Of a stretch of 10,319 nucleotides of DNA, positions 1 to 6,701 are shown piece by piece. The translations under genes and the position numbers were made by a program. The notes under the pieces were generated by a model. It was not told the origin of the DNA. It worked only from the letters and a program-made list of their open reading frames with translations, and ran no database searches. Numbering within the stretch: the first letter of the stretch is position 1; each line of letters begins with the position of its first letter. Origin of the DNA: CADEFX01 sp050260355 (GTDB taxonomy: Bacteria > Pseudomonadota > Alphaproteobacteria > Rhizobiales > Hyphomicrobiaceae); the NCBI GenBank assembly GCA_050260355.1, contig JBLNBZ010000006.1:1-10319 (forward strand), given 5' to 3'.

Positions 1-711
<711 letters not shown>

Positions 712-1021
712 CCGTCTCTCTTCGTACCCGAGCTGACTGCCCTGAATTGGGCCGCCGCTATGCGCGCCTCAAACCCTATGCAGGATCGCGGCCATGCCCG
801 CCGCAAAGGGTGAATCCAACGACCCGATCTGAGCATGCTACCGAAGACCAGATCAAGATTGGATTAATGGGCTCGTCCCCACCCTGATCCGGGCTCCTTG
901 CGATTGCAACAGGCATGTGTCACTGGGGTCGCACCAATCCTTAAGACGGGCGGTCTTCCTGGACATGTGCGTCACTCTGGCGCGGGAAATGCGCCTGTTT
1001 TGCGACCCGCTACAACCGGCC
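712..1021. other. clpP-clpX intergenic region, no gene seen
   Basis: These 310 bp separate clpP from clpX. Short open frames exist on both strands but none has a convincing start, family resemblance or codon pattern. The only hairpin I noticed is a weak 5-bp AAGAC/GTCTT pair near 943-957, not a credible terminator. The length leaves room for a separate clpX promoter; I looked for a heat-shock (CTTGAA / CCCATNT) element and found only an isolated CCCAT on the minus strand near 865-870 with no matching -35, so I do not call one. Confidence 0.6.
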
Positions 1022-1666
1022 TCAACCGGGCTTGCCGGTAACGGCGAGCTCGATCTCGTCCCGTTTTGTCAGCACCCGGTCGATGAGCCCGAAGTCCTTG
1101 GCCTGATCGGACGACAGGAAATAGTCACGATCCAGCGTTTGTTCAATCTTCTCGTAAGATTGGCCGGTGTGCTTAACGTAAACCTCGTTGAGCCTACGCT
1201 TCATCTTAATGATGTCCTCGGCGTGCCGCTCGATGTCGCTCGCCTGGCCCGAGAAGCCGCCCGACGGCTGGTGCACCATGATCCGGGCGTTGGGCAGCGC
1301 GTAGCGCATGCCTTTGGCGCCGGCCGCCAGCAGGAGGGAACCCATGGAGGCCGCCTGGCCGATGCACAGGGTGGCGATGGGCGGACGGATGAACTGCATG
1401 GTGTCGTAAATGGCCATCCCCGAGGTCACCACGCCCCCCGGAGAATTGATGTACATGGCAATCTCCTTCTTCGGGTTCTGGGCCTCGAGAAAGAGAAGCT
1501 GCATGCAGATGGACGACGCCATCTGGTCCTCGATGGGACCAATCACGAACACGATCCGCTCCTGCAGCATGCGCGAGGGCAGGTCGTAGGGCCGCTCGCC
1601 CCGCGCCGTCTGCTCGATCACGGTCGGCCAATAGGTGGCTGTCAGCGCATCCATCGGAGTCTTCAT
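1022..1666 (-). CDS. clpP: ATP-dependent Clp protease proteolytic subunit ClpP
   Basis: ClpP is the serine peptidase (family S14) that forms the tetradecameric degradation chamber used by ClpX and ClpA. The predicted protein has 214 residues, a normal length. The catalytic triad is complete: Ser107 in GQAASMGS, His132 in MVHQPSGG, and Asp181 in LDRDYFLS. The handle and oligomer regions (YINSPGGVVTSGMAIYDTM, residues 72-90) are intact. I chose the ATG at 1666 because an AGGTGA Shine-Dalgarno sequence sits 4 bases before it (complement of 1671-1676). The frame stays open a further 20 codons upstream, but those residues (RCRRRPTTTLQVRR...) do not look like ClpP. An ATG four codons inside is an alternative. 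It lies between tig (84 bp upstream) and clpX (310 bp downstream) on the same strand, the classic tig-clpP-clpX order. Confidence 0.97.
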   Translation of the reverse strand: MKTPMDALTATYWPTVIEQTARGERPYDLPSRMLQERIVFVIGPIEDQMASSICMQLLFLEAQNPKKEIAMYINSPGGVVTSGMAIYDTMQFIRPPIATLCIGQAASMGSLLLAAGAKGMRYALPNARIMVHQPSGGFSGQASDIERHAEDIIKMKRRLNEVYVKHTGQSYEKIEQTLDRDYFLSSDQAKDFGLIDRVLTKRDEIELAVTGKPG

Positions 1667-1670
1667 TGGT

Positions 1671-1676
1671 TCACCT
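1671..1676 (-). promoter_or_regulatory. Ribosome binding site of clpP
   Basis: The minus strand reads AGGTGA, 4 bases before the ATG at 1666. This decides the start against the longer open frame that extends to 1726, where no comparable site was seen. A small 5-bp hairpin (AGGTC/GACCT, 1679-1692) sits just upstream; I attach no function to it. Confidence 0.7.
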
Positions 1677-1750
1677 GAAGGTCTTCTGACCTGGAGAGTT
1701 GTCGTAGGTCGCCGGCGGCACCGCATCGATCTGGGCGCCCGCGCCGCATT

Positions 1751-3244
1751 CTAGTCCTTCTTCACCTGCCCGTGGTCATGGCCGTGATGATCATGGTCAT
1801 GGCCGTGATCGTGATGATGGTGGTCGTGGTCGTGATCGTGATGATGATGATGATGGTGCGCGTGAGCCCCCTCGCCGTCGTGAATGTGTGCGTGCAGCTC
1901 CTCGTCGTCCGCCGGCTTCAGCAGCTCCTCGCGGGACACCTTCCGCTCGGTGGGCTTGGCCTGCGCCACTATATAGTCAATGGTCTTGTCCTCGAAAATG
2001 GGGCCCCTGAGCTCCATGATCGCGCCGGGGGTCTTCTCGTAATACTCGTAGACGGCGCGCTCCTGGCCGGGGAAGCGGCGCGCCTGATTGAAGAGCGCGG
2101 CCCGAAGCTCGTCCTGCGTCACCTCGATCTTGCCCTGCAAGCCCGCCTCGCCGAGGATCAGGCCCAGCCGCACCCGGCGCTCCGCCAGCGAGCGGCACTC
2201 GGACCGCATCTGCTCTTCCGTCTTGCCTTCGTCCTCGAACGTCTTGTTGGCCCGCTTCAAGCTGTCGGTCATCTGCGCCCAGATCGACTCGAACTCGTTG
2301 TCGACGAGCGTCGGCGGCAGCGCGAAATCGTGCGCGGCGTCGAGGCTGTCGAGCACCTGGCGCTTGAGCTTCGCGCGCGCAATCTGCTGGTACTCTTGGT
2401 CGATCTGGCTGCGGATCCTCTCCTTGAGCGCGTCCAGGCTGTCGACGCCGAAGCCCTTGGCGAAGCTGTCGTCGATCTGCGGCTTCACGGGCTTGCCCAC
2501 AGCCTTCACGTTGACCTCGAAAGAGGCTTCCTTGCCCGCGAGGGCCGGCACCGGATAGTCCGGCGGGAACGTCGCCTTGACGACGCGCTGCTCGCCGGCC
2601 TTGGCTTCCTTGAGTCCCTCGGCGAAGCCCGGAATGAAGCCGCCTGCGCCCAGCACGATCGGGACGTCAGTCCCCTTGCCGCCCTCGAACTCGGCGCCGT
2701 CGATGCTGCCGACGAAGTCGATCGTGAGCTGATCGCCCTCCTGAGCCGCGCGTCCTTCCTCGGCCTCGTAGGAGAGGTTGCGCTCGGCCAGGTCATTGAT
2801 CGCCTTGTCCACCACGTCATCGGTGACGTCGGCGACCAGCCGCTCGAGCTTGAGCCCCGAAAAGTCGGTGAGCTTGATCTCCGGCAGCACCTCGAACGAC
2901 ATGGTGTAGGCAAGGTCGCCCTTGCCGGCCATGACGTTCTCGATCTCTGTCTTATCTTCCGTCAGCTCGATCTTGGGCTGAAAGGCCGGGCGCTCCTTGC
3001 GCTCGTCCATCACCTTGCGACTCGACTCCTCGAGCGCCTGCTGCACCACCTCGGCCATCAGCGAGCGGCCGAACACCTTCTTGATGTGCTGCACCGGCAC
3101 CTTGCCGCGGCGGAAGCCTTTGAGCTGGACCGTATCCTTGACCTCGTCCAGGCGGGTCGTGAAACGATCGTTGAGCTCGCTCGCTCCGACGACGATCTTG
3201 AGCGTGCGCTTCAGGCCTTCGGTGTTCGCCTCGGTGATTTGCAT
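1751..3244 (-). CDS. tig: Trigger factor (ribosome-associated chaperone / peptidyl-prolyl isomerase) with histidine-rich C-terminal tail
   Basis: Trigger factor docks at the ribosomal exit tunnel and shields nascent chains. The protein has 497 residues, longer than the roughly 430-450 of a plain trigger factor. The N-terminal ribosome-binding domain carries the signature GFRRGKVP at residues 43-50. An FKBP-type isomerase domain follows at about 168-250 (GDQLTIDFVGSIDGAEFEGG, then PGFAEGLKEAKAGEQ), and then a charged helical C-terminal domain. The extra length is a tail from residue 451 on: 24 His plus many Asp and Gly, ending QVKKD. I confirmed it codon by codon (1763-1891). The start at 3244 is set by MQITEANTEGLKRTLKI, which matches the family; the frame stays open further upstream only because it reads through a tRNA gene. 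The tail resembles metal-binding tails of SlyD, HypB or CooJ; metal binding here is inference. Confidence 0.96.
   Translation of the reverse strand: MQITEANTEGLKRTLKIVVGASELNDRFTTRLDEVKDTVQLKGFRRGKVPVQHIKKVFGRSLMAEVVQQALEESSRKVMDERKERPAFQPKIELTEDKTEIENVMAGKGDLAYTMSFEVLPEIKLTDFSGLKLERLVADVTDDVVDKAINDLAERNLSYEAEEGRAAQEGDQLTIDFVGSIDGAEFEGGKGTDVPIVLGAGGFIPGFAEGLKEAKAGEQRVVKATFPPDYPVPALAGKEASFEVNVKAVGKPVKPQIDDSFAKGFGVDSLDALKERIRSQIDQEYQQIARAKLKRQVLDSLDAAHDFALPPTLVDNEFESIWAQMTDSLKRANKTFEDEGKTEEQMRSECRSLAERRVRLGLILGEAGLQGKIEVTQDELRAALFNQARRFPGQERAVYEYYEKTPGAIMELRGPIFEDKTIDYIVAQAKPTERKVSREELLKPADDEELHAHIHDGEGAHAHHHHHHHDHDHDHHHHDHGHDHDHHGHDHGQVKKD
1769..1891 (-). repeat. Low-complexity CAY/GAY tract encoding the His/Asp-rich tail of trigger factor
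   Basis: This stretch is built almost only from CAC/CAT (His), GAC/GAT (Asp) and GGC (Gly) codons, including a run of seven His codons near 1837-1857. It encodes residues 451-491 of the trigger factor. Such near-repetitive codons can expand or contract by slippage, so tail length may vary between strains. Read on the plus strand, the same tract gives a meaningless Met/Val-rich peptide. Confidence 0.9.
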
Positions 3245-3293
3245 TCTGCTCGATACTTTCTCGATCCTACGCCGTCTCGCCGCTTCGGCTTCC

Positions 3294-3378
3294 TGGTGCG
3301 GGCGGAGGGACTCGAACCCCCACGACTTTCGCCACTGGAACCTAAATCCAGCGCGTCTACCAGTTCCGCCACGCCCGC
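3294..3378 (-). tRNA. tRNA-Leu, anticodon UAG
   Basis: The minus strand folds into a complete class II tRNA of 85 nt including an encoded CCA end (complement of 3294-3296). The 7-bp acceptor stem pairs GCGGGCG with CGCCCGC. The anticodon stem CTGGA/TCCAG encloses the loop TTTAGGT, so the anticodon is TAG (3342-3344), reading CUN leucine codons. An extended variable arm (TGGCGAAAGTCG) and the T loop GGTTCGAGTCC fit tRNA-Leu. The 3' end lies 49 bp before the tig start on the same strand, so the two may be co-transcribed and separated by RNase processing. Confidence 0.97.
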
Positions 3379-3716
3379 CTAACGGAAAGATGAATTCGCA
3401 GCGCTGAGCCAGACGACCAGCTCGGCAGCGCCTTCCAGCCAGCCCAGGCGCCCTTGCGCGCGCAAGGGCTTTTATCAGGACCCCGCCGGATTGCAAGCGA
3501 GCGGCGGCATCCTCAAATCTGGCATAATCCTGCCTGGCAAGCCCACAGCGGCAAGCCCCGGCAAAGGCAAAATGCCGGCGCCGAACGGGCGTTAAGACTA
3601 TGCTCTCTCGGGCGGTTGCAACCGCGCTGGCCGCATCGGGCACGGCGGAGAGGCGAGCTGCCCGACAGACCGCGCCCAGGCACGGGCGCTCGAGGAGCGC
3701 TGCCGATGGCCATCGC
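3379..3716. other. Divergent intergenic region between tRNA-Leu and the hydroxylase gene
   Basis: These 338 bp carry the upstream signals of two divergent units: the minus-strand tRNA-Leu/tig and the plus-strand fatty-acid hydroxylase gene. A terminator-like palindrome is listed separately. A GGCATAAT sequence at 3521-3528 could be a plus-strand -10 element, but the nearest TTG-type -35 (TTGCAA, 3491-3496) is 26 bp away, too far for an ordinary promoter. An 88-codon open frame (3454-3720) and an N-terminal extension of the hydroxylase frame from 3600 cross this region; neither looks coding. Confidence 0.55.
3450..3474 (+). terminator. Perfect 20-bp palindrome followed by TTTTA (intrinsic terminator-like, plus-strand orientation)
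   Basis: GCCCTTGC and GCAAGGGC form an 8-bp stem around GCGC (3450-3469), with TTTT at 3470-3473. The T-run follows only when read on the plus strand; on the minus strand the hairpin is preceded by A residues. No plus-strand gene lies upstream, so its role is unclear: it may stop antisense or read-through transcription, or be an operator-like palindrome in the divergent region. Confidence 0.45.
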
Positions 3717-4541
3717 ATGATCGAGCACGAGCCCATTCTCCGCCTCACTCTCTGCCTTGCGCTCTTGGCAGCCATGGCGTCGTGGGAGCTGCGGGCCCCG
3801 CGCAGGCCAAACCCGTTCCCACGCCACGTGCGCTGGACCGGCAATCTCGGCATTGCCGCTCTCAACACGGCGGTCGCGCGCACGCTCCTTCCCACCACCG
3901 CGGTGGGCCTGGCGCTCTATGCCGGGCAGGCGGGATGGGGGCTCTTCAACGTCTACCCCGTGCCGCACTGGCTTGCGGTTGTGGCGTCTGTGATCCTGCT
4001 CGATCTCGCCATCTATCTTCAGCACGTGCTCTTCCATGCGGTGCCGGCGCTGTGGCGACTGCACCGCATGCACCATGCCGACCTGCACATCGACGCCAGC
4101 ACGGGCCTGCGCTTCCACACGATCGAGATCCTGCTTTCGTTCGTGCTCAAGTTCGCGATTATCGTTGCGCTCGGGGCTCCCGCGCTCGGCGTGCTGGCTT
4201 TCGAGATCCTGCTCAACGCCACCTCCATCTTCAATCACGCCAACGTCCGCGTGCCGCCGCCCCTCGAGCCGATCCTGCGCTGGCTCGTCGTCACGCCCGA
4301 CATGCACCGGGTTCATCACTCGATCCACATGCACGAGACCAACAGCAACTTTGGCTTCAACCTGCCCTGGTGGGATCGCATGTTCGGAACCTATCGGCCG
4401 CAGCCGCAGGACGGCCACGAGCACATGAAGGTCGGCATCGCCCAGTTTCGCACCAAGCGCGACCTGCGCCTCGACCGGATGCTGATCCAGCCCTTGCGCG
4501 ACGCATCGCAGGCCGAGGCGCGCACACGCGAGGACAGCTGA
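3717..4541 (+). CDS. Membrane fatty-acid hydroxylase / sterol desaturase family protein
   Basis: This looks like a non-haem di-iron membrane oxygenase of the fatty acid hydroxylase superfamily (sterol desaturase, C4-sterol oxidase, carotene hydroxylase group). The 274-residue protein shows the family's histidine boxes: HVLFH (103-107), HRMHH (116-120), His134, His174 and HRVHH (197-201), followed by ETNSNFG (207-213), a typical segment near the last box. Hydrophobic segments at about 6-22, 43-70, 85-103 and 136-170 fit a membrane protein with cytosolic His boxes. I took the ATG at 3717 because the frame upstream (from 3600) encodes Arg/Ala-rich sequence unlike the family. No good ribosome binding site sits at the usual distance; a GAGGAG lies about 20 bases upstream, and a 4-codon frame (3706-3720) overlaps the start as ATGA. 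The substrate (fatty acid, hopanoid, sterol-like or alkylglycerol) cannot be told from sequence. Confidence 0.85.
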   Translation: MIEHEPILRLTLCLALLAAMASWELRAPRRPNPFPRHVRWTGNLGIAALNTAVARTLLPTTAVGLALYAGQAGWGLFNVYPVPHWLAVVASVILLDLAIYLQHVLFHAVPALWRLHRMHHADLHIDASTGLRFHTIEILLSFVLKFAIIVALGAPALGVLAFEILLNATSIFNHANVRVPPPLEPILRWLVVTPDMHRVHHSIHMHETNSNFGFNLPWWDRMFGTYRPQPQDGHEHMKVGIAQFRTKRDLRLDRMLIQPLRDASQAEARTREDS

Positions 4542-4688
4542 TCCTTCCGCGAGCGGCCGAAGCCCCCCTCACGCAGGACACAGTTTCGACCAACTCAGCC
4601 GCATGAATGGCGGCCGATCGTCGATTCGTGCGCTCGGACCGCGCGTAATCGGTTCGCTCATAGATCGCGTAGCATCAAGGGGGAAGAG

Positions 4689-5345
4689 ATGCTGGCGTTT
4701 CGCTCCTCGTCGCCGCTGATCCCGGCGTGCGTCGTGATCGCTGGCTGCCTGATTGCAGGCCCACCGCTCGCCGCCCAGACTGCACTCGGGATCGTCGATC
4801 GCGTTCAGGGCGACGCGCGCATCGTGCACCAGGAGCATTCGGTTGCAGCCAAGAGCGGCCATCCTGTCGCCGGTGGAGACGTGCTTCGCACCGGGGCGGG
4901 CTCGCGCCTTCGCGTCGTCTTTCACGACGGGACCCGACTGACGCTCGGAGAAAGCGCCGAAGCCTTCATCGCGGACTTCGTCTACAATCCGATCAAGAAG
5001 AGCGGCGCCGCCCTCCTCGACATCATCAAGGGTGCCTTCCGCTTCACCTCGGGCGAGATCGGACGCCTCACCGACAAGCGTATCGCGGTCAGGACCTCGC
5101 GCGCGACCGCATCGGTCTCGTCAGCCCAGCCCGTCGACATATGGGGCGGGCCGATCGACGACACCTACGGTTTGCTGCTGCTGACCGGCGACGGCATCGA
5201 GGTGCGCAACAACGGCGGCATGGTGGTGCTCGACAAGAAGCGCCTCGGCAGCACCATTCCGGCCAAGGGCATGGCGCCCGATGCGCCGGTTGCCTGGGAC
5301 AAGGACAAGGTCGGCAAGGCGATCGCCGCCATCGCCTTCAAATAG
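4689..5345 (+). CDS. Secreted FecR-domain protein
   Basis: The 218-residue protein has an N-terminal export signal (about 1-29, ending PPLAAQ). It also contains IAGC at 17-20, which fits a lipobox, so either a soluble periplasmic protein or a lipoprotein is possible. The rest matches the FecR domain: a beta-rich segment with GGDVLRTGAGSRLRVVFHDGTRLTLG (63-87), DFVYNP, LLDIIKGAFRFTSGEIG (110-125) and IWGGPIDDTYGLLLLTG (151-167), ending in NNGGMVVLDKK. At the usual VRTPTATIGIRGT position it reads VRTSRATASVSSAQ, so the GIRGT-like turn is altered. Classical FecR is an inner-membrane anti-sigma regulator of FecI, but this short secreted type has no cytoplasmic part and no sigma factor or TonB receptor gene nearby, so that role is unlikely. 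A purine-rich AGGGGGAAGAG precedes the ATG. It converges with the small membrane protein gene, with 5 bp between stop codons. Confidence 0.85.
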   Translation: MLAFRSSSPLIPACVVIAGCLIAGPPLAAQTALGIVDRVQGDARIVHQEHSVAAKSGHPVAGGDVLRTGAGSRLRVVFHDGTRLTLGESAEAFIADFVYNPIKKSGAALLDIIKGAFRFTSGEIGRLTDKRIAVRTSRATASVSSAQPVDIWGGPIDDTYGLLLLTGDGIEVRNNGGMVVLDKKRLGSTIPAKGMAPDAPVAWDKDKVGKAIAAIAFK

Positions 5346-5350
5346 CCGGC

Positions 5351-5509
5351 TCACTCGTTGTTCCAGATCATCAGCCCGAGCAGATACACGCCTGGAAGCA
5401 GCAGCGCCCAGGCCACCTGCTCCTCGATGCCGAACAGGGCCCATCCGCTTTCCCTCAAAATCAGGAAGCCGAGCCAGAAGCACGCGAACAGCAGTACGAT
5501 GCGTCCCAT
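5351..5509 (-). CDS. Small two-helix membrane protein (52 residues), function unknown
   Basis: I do not recognise this family. The predicted 52-residue protein starts MGRIVLLFACFWLGF and has two hydrophobic segments, about residues 4-18 and 32-48, joined by a short charged link (RESGWALFGIEEQ) and ending IWNNE. This is a plausible small inner-membrane hairpin protein. The ATG at 5509 is preceded by AGAGAG on the minus strand at a suitable distance. The open frame extends upstream to 5728, but that part is Arg/Ser-rich, crosses a strong hairpin and overlaps the end of the outer-membrane protein gene, so it is not coding. Its stop lies 5 bp from the stop of the converging fecR-like gene. A sigma-54-like sequence is found 66-82 bp upstream of the start. 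Confidence is moderate because the ORF is short, but the contrast between its hydrophobic pattern and its flanks is strong. Confidence 0.6.
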   Translation of the reverse strand: MGRIVLLFACFWLGFLILRESGWALFGIEEQVAWALLLPGVYLLGLMIWNNE

Positions 5510-5574
5510 CTTGGCACTCTCTGCGCCGGTTCGAGCCAATCGGCAACTTTGCCGCAAGTCTTTGGCCGATCCTT

Positions 5575-5591
5575 CGCACGCTTCGTGCCAA
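5575..5591 (-). promoter_or_regulatory. Sigma-54-like -24/-12 sequence upstream of the small membrane protein
   Basis: The minus strand reads TTGGCACGAAGCGTGCG. Against the sigma-54 consensus YTGGCACGRNNNTTGCW this keeps the whole -24 block and the -12 TGC with correct spacing; the two mismatches are the first T and the last W of the -12 block. Transcription would start near 5565, leaving a leader of about 55 nt before the ATG at 5509. The same bases also form a GCACG/CGTGC inverted repeat, so the match could be accidental. Confidence 0.35.
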
Positions 5592-5612
5592 TGCCTTTGG
5601 ATAAACGAATGC

Positions 5613-5645
5613 CCGAGGGCCCGGCGCTCCAAGCCGGGCCCTCGG
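5613..5645 (-). terminator. Strong 13-bp GC-rich hairpin downstream of the outer-membrane protein gene
   Basis: CCGAGGGCCCGGC (5613-5625) pairs perfectly with GCCGGGCCCTCGG (5633-5645) around a 7-nt loop. It lies 30 bp past the stop of the minus-strand beta-barrel gene and before the small membrane protein gene. On the minus strand only a broken T tract (GCATTCGTTTA) follows; on the plus strand TCTTCC follows. It most likely terminates the barrel-gene transcript, possibly in both directions. Confidence 0.7.
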
Positions 5646-5675
5646 TCTTCCGCGTGATGGGAGGGAGAGGGAGAG

Positions 5676-6473
5676 CTATTTGACCGGCGCGTAGCTTGTG
5701 CTCGTGCCGAAGTGGTATCGCAAACCAACCTTGAACTCGTGCGCCGTCATATCCTGCACGTCGAGGCGAGGGCCCGAGGCAAGCACGGTTCCGCCGTGCG
5801 AGGAGCGTGCCGATCCAAGGTCGATGTAGCGATAGCCGAAATCCAGGATGGCCCGATCGGTGAGCTGGTAAGCGACCCCCGCCATCAGCGACCACGCGAG
5901 CGATGCTTTGTCATCGCCGAACTGAATGCCGGGTCCTGCAGTGCTTTGGACGTCGCGCATGTCGTGGACGGCCACACCGATGCCGGCACCGACGTAAGGC
6001 ACGAAGCCGTTCAGGTTGCCGAGATCGTAGTAGCCGTTGAACATCGCCGTGTAGGTGCGGATCGAGGTCGACAGGCGCGCGTCGGCCGGCGGGCCGGTGA
6101 AGTCGATGTAGTCCCCACGAAAGTCCTTGTCCTCGCGCAGACCGAGCATGACCTCCCCGCGCAATCCGCGCGAGCCGCTGCCGCAGCCCAGACCCGCCTC
6201 GGCAAACCAGCCGCTGCTGAGCCTCTGTGCGGTCATGCTCGGGTCGGGGTTGCCCACGTACTCGGATGAGGGATCCATCGACCAGGAGTGGCCGACGTCC
6301 GTGCGGAAGTAGCAGGGCCCCGCGGGAGCCGCGACGGCCGCCGCAGCTGCCGCTGCCCAACCAGGATCATCCTTGAGTGAGCCGCCGCCGAGGTCCGCGG
6401 CCGCAACGGGGCCGGCCCCGGCTATACCGGCAAGCGCCAACGCGGCGACAACGGCCCTGCTTGCGGCATGCAT
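5676..6473 (-). CDS. Outer-membrane beta-barrel protein (Omp25/31-like)
   Basis: The 265-residue protein begins with a typical signal peptide (MHAASRAVVAALALAGIAGA..., predicted cleavage after AAA near residue 26). A mature N-terminal stretch with an Ala-rich run (40-49) follows, then alternating beta strands: WFAEAGLGCG, LRGEVMLGLRE, IRTYTAMFNGYYDLG, FVPYVGAGIGVAVHD, AWSLMAGVAYQLTD, AILDFGYRYIDLG and HEFKVGLRYHFG. The YVGAGIG and DFGYRYIDLG segments are typical of the small eight-stranded OmpA-like porin group found in rhizobial and Brucella outer membranes. The last strand ends at Phe255, leaving a 10-residue tail. Cys54 and Cys97 could form a disulfide. A GAGGAG ribosome binding site (complement of 6482-6487) lies 8 bases before the ATG. 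It is divergent from cysK, with a CtrA-type box between them. The specific role is unknown. Confidence 0.85.
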   Translation of the reverse strand: MHAASRAVVAALALAGIAGAGPVAAADLGGGSLKDDPGWAAAAAAAVAAPAGPCYFRTDVGHSWSMDPSSEYVGNPDPSMTAQRLSSGWFAEAGLGCGSGSRGLRGEVMLGLREDKDFRGDYIDFTGPPADARLSTSIRTYTAMFNGYYDLGNLNGFVPYVGAGIGVAVHDMRDVQSTAGPGIQFGDDKASLAWSLMAGVAYQLTDRAILDFGYRYIDLGSARSSHGGTVLASGPRLDVQDMTAHEFKVGLRYHFGTSTSYAPVK

Positions 6474-6549
6474 CTGCGCTACTCCTCGAGCGGCCGCAGC
6501 GCTGCCGGGCCACTATCTAAGGTTTGAGGCAAATGATGCTTTGTCCTAG

Positions 6550-6564
6550 TTAACCCAGGGTTAA
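6550..6564. promoter_or_regulatory. CtrA-type binding site (TTAA-N7-TTAA)
   Basis: TTAACCCAGGGTTAA contains two TTAA half-sites exactly 7 bases apart, matching the CtrA consensus of alphaproteobacteria. The site is also a perfect inverted repeat around a central A. On the minus strand the second half-site is followed by C (TTAAC), matching the extended consensus in the direction of the beta-barrel gene. It lies 77-91 bp upstream of that gene's start and about 138 bp upstream of the cysK start, so the barrel gene is the better candidate target. Regulation is inferred from the motif only. Confidence 0.6.
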
Positions 6565-6688
6565 GTGCAAAATCCTAAGCAACCCTGGATTGCGTGGGCG
6601 CCCGAAGGCCCCGCGAGCGTGTCCCGGCCTTGCGACCCTATGGGCCTCGTTCTACGTTGGACAGCCACTCCACTTCGGTTCATTCACC

Positions 6689-6694
6689 AAGGAG
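6689..6694 (+). promoter_or_regulatory. Ribosome binding site that sets the TTG start of cysK
   Basis: AAGGAG lies 7 bases before TTG at 6702. No comparable site precedes the in-frame ATG at 6594, and the residues encoded between them are Arg/Pro/Ser-rich and unlike cysteine synthase. Confidence 0.75.
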
Positions 6695-6701
6695 TCGTCC
6701 C

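Noticed and set aside
1772..3382. A 536-codon open frame on the plus strand opposite trigger factor
   Set aside because: It is antisense to a secure gene, starts with a Met/Val run that mirrors the His codons, runs into the tRNA, and shows no family features. Long antisense frames are expected at this GC content.
3454..3720. An 88-codon plus-strand frame ending in ATGA overlap with the hydroxylase start
   Set aside because: It begins inside the terminator-like palindrome, is Arg/Pro-rich, and has no ribosome binding site or recognisable feature. Only the final overlap is suggestive, and that is easily chance.
3245..3898. N-terminal extension of the trigger factor frame
   Set aside because: It reads through the tRNA-Leu gene and the divergent intergenic region; the family start is at 3244.
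3513..4424. A 303-codon minus-strand frame opposite the fatty-acid hydroxylase
   Set aside because: The plus strand has all His boxes of a known superfamily; the antisense peptide is charged and low in pattern.
6565..6701. Riboswitch in the cysK leader
   Set aside because: I looked for a SAM-II type or other conserved leader fold and saw no matching core sequence or strong pairing.
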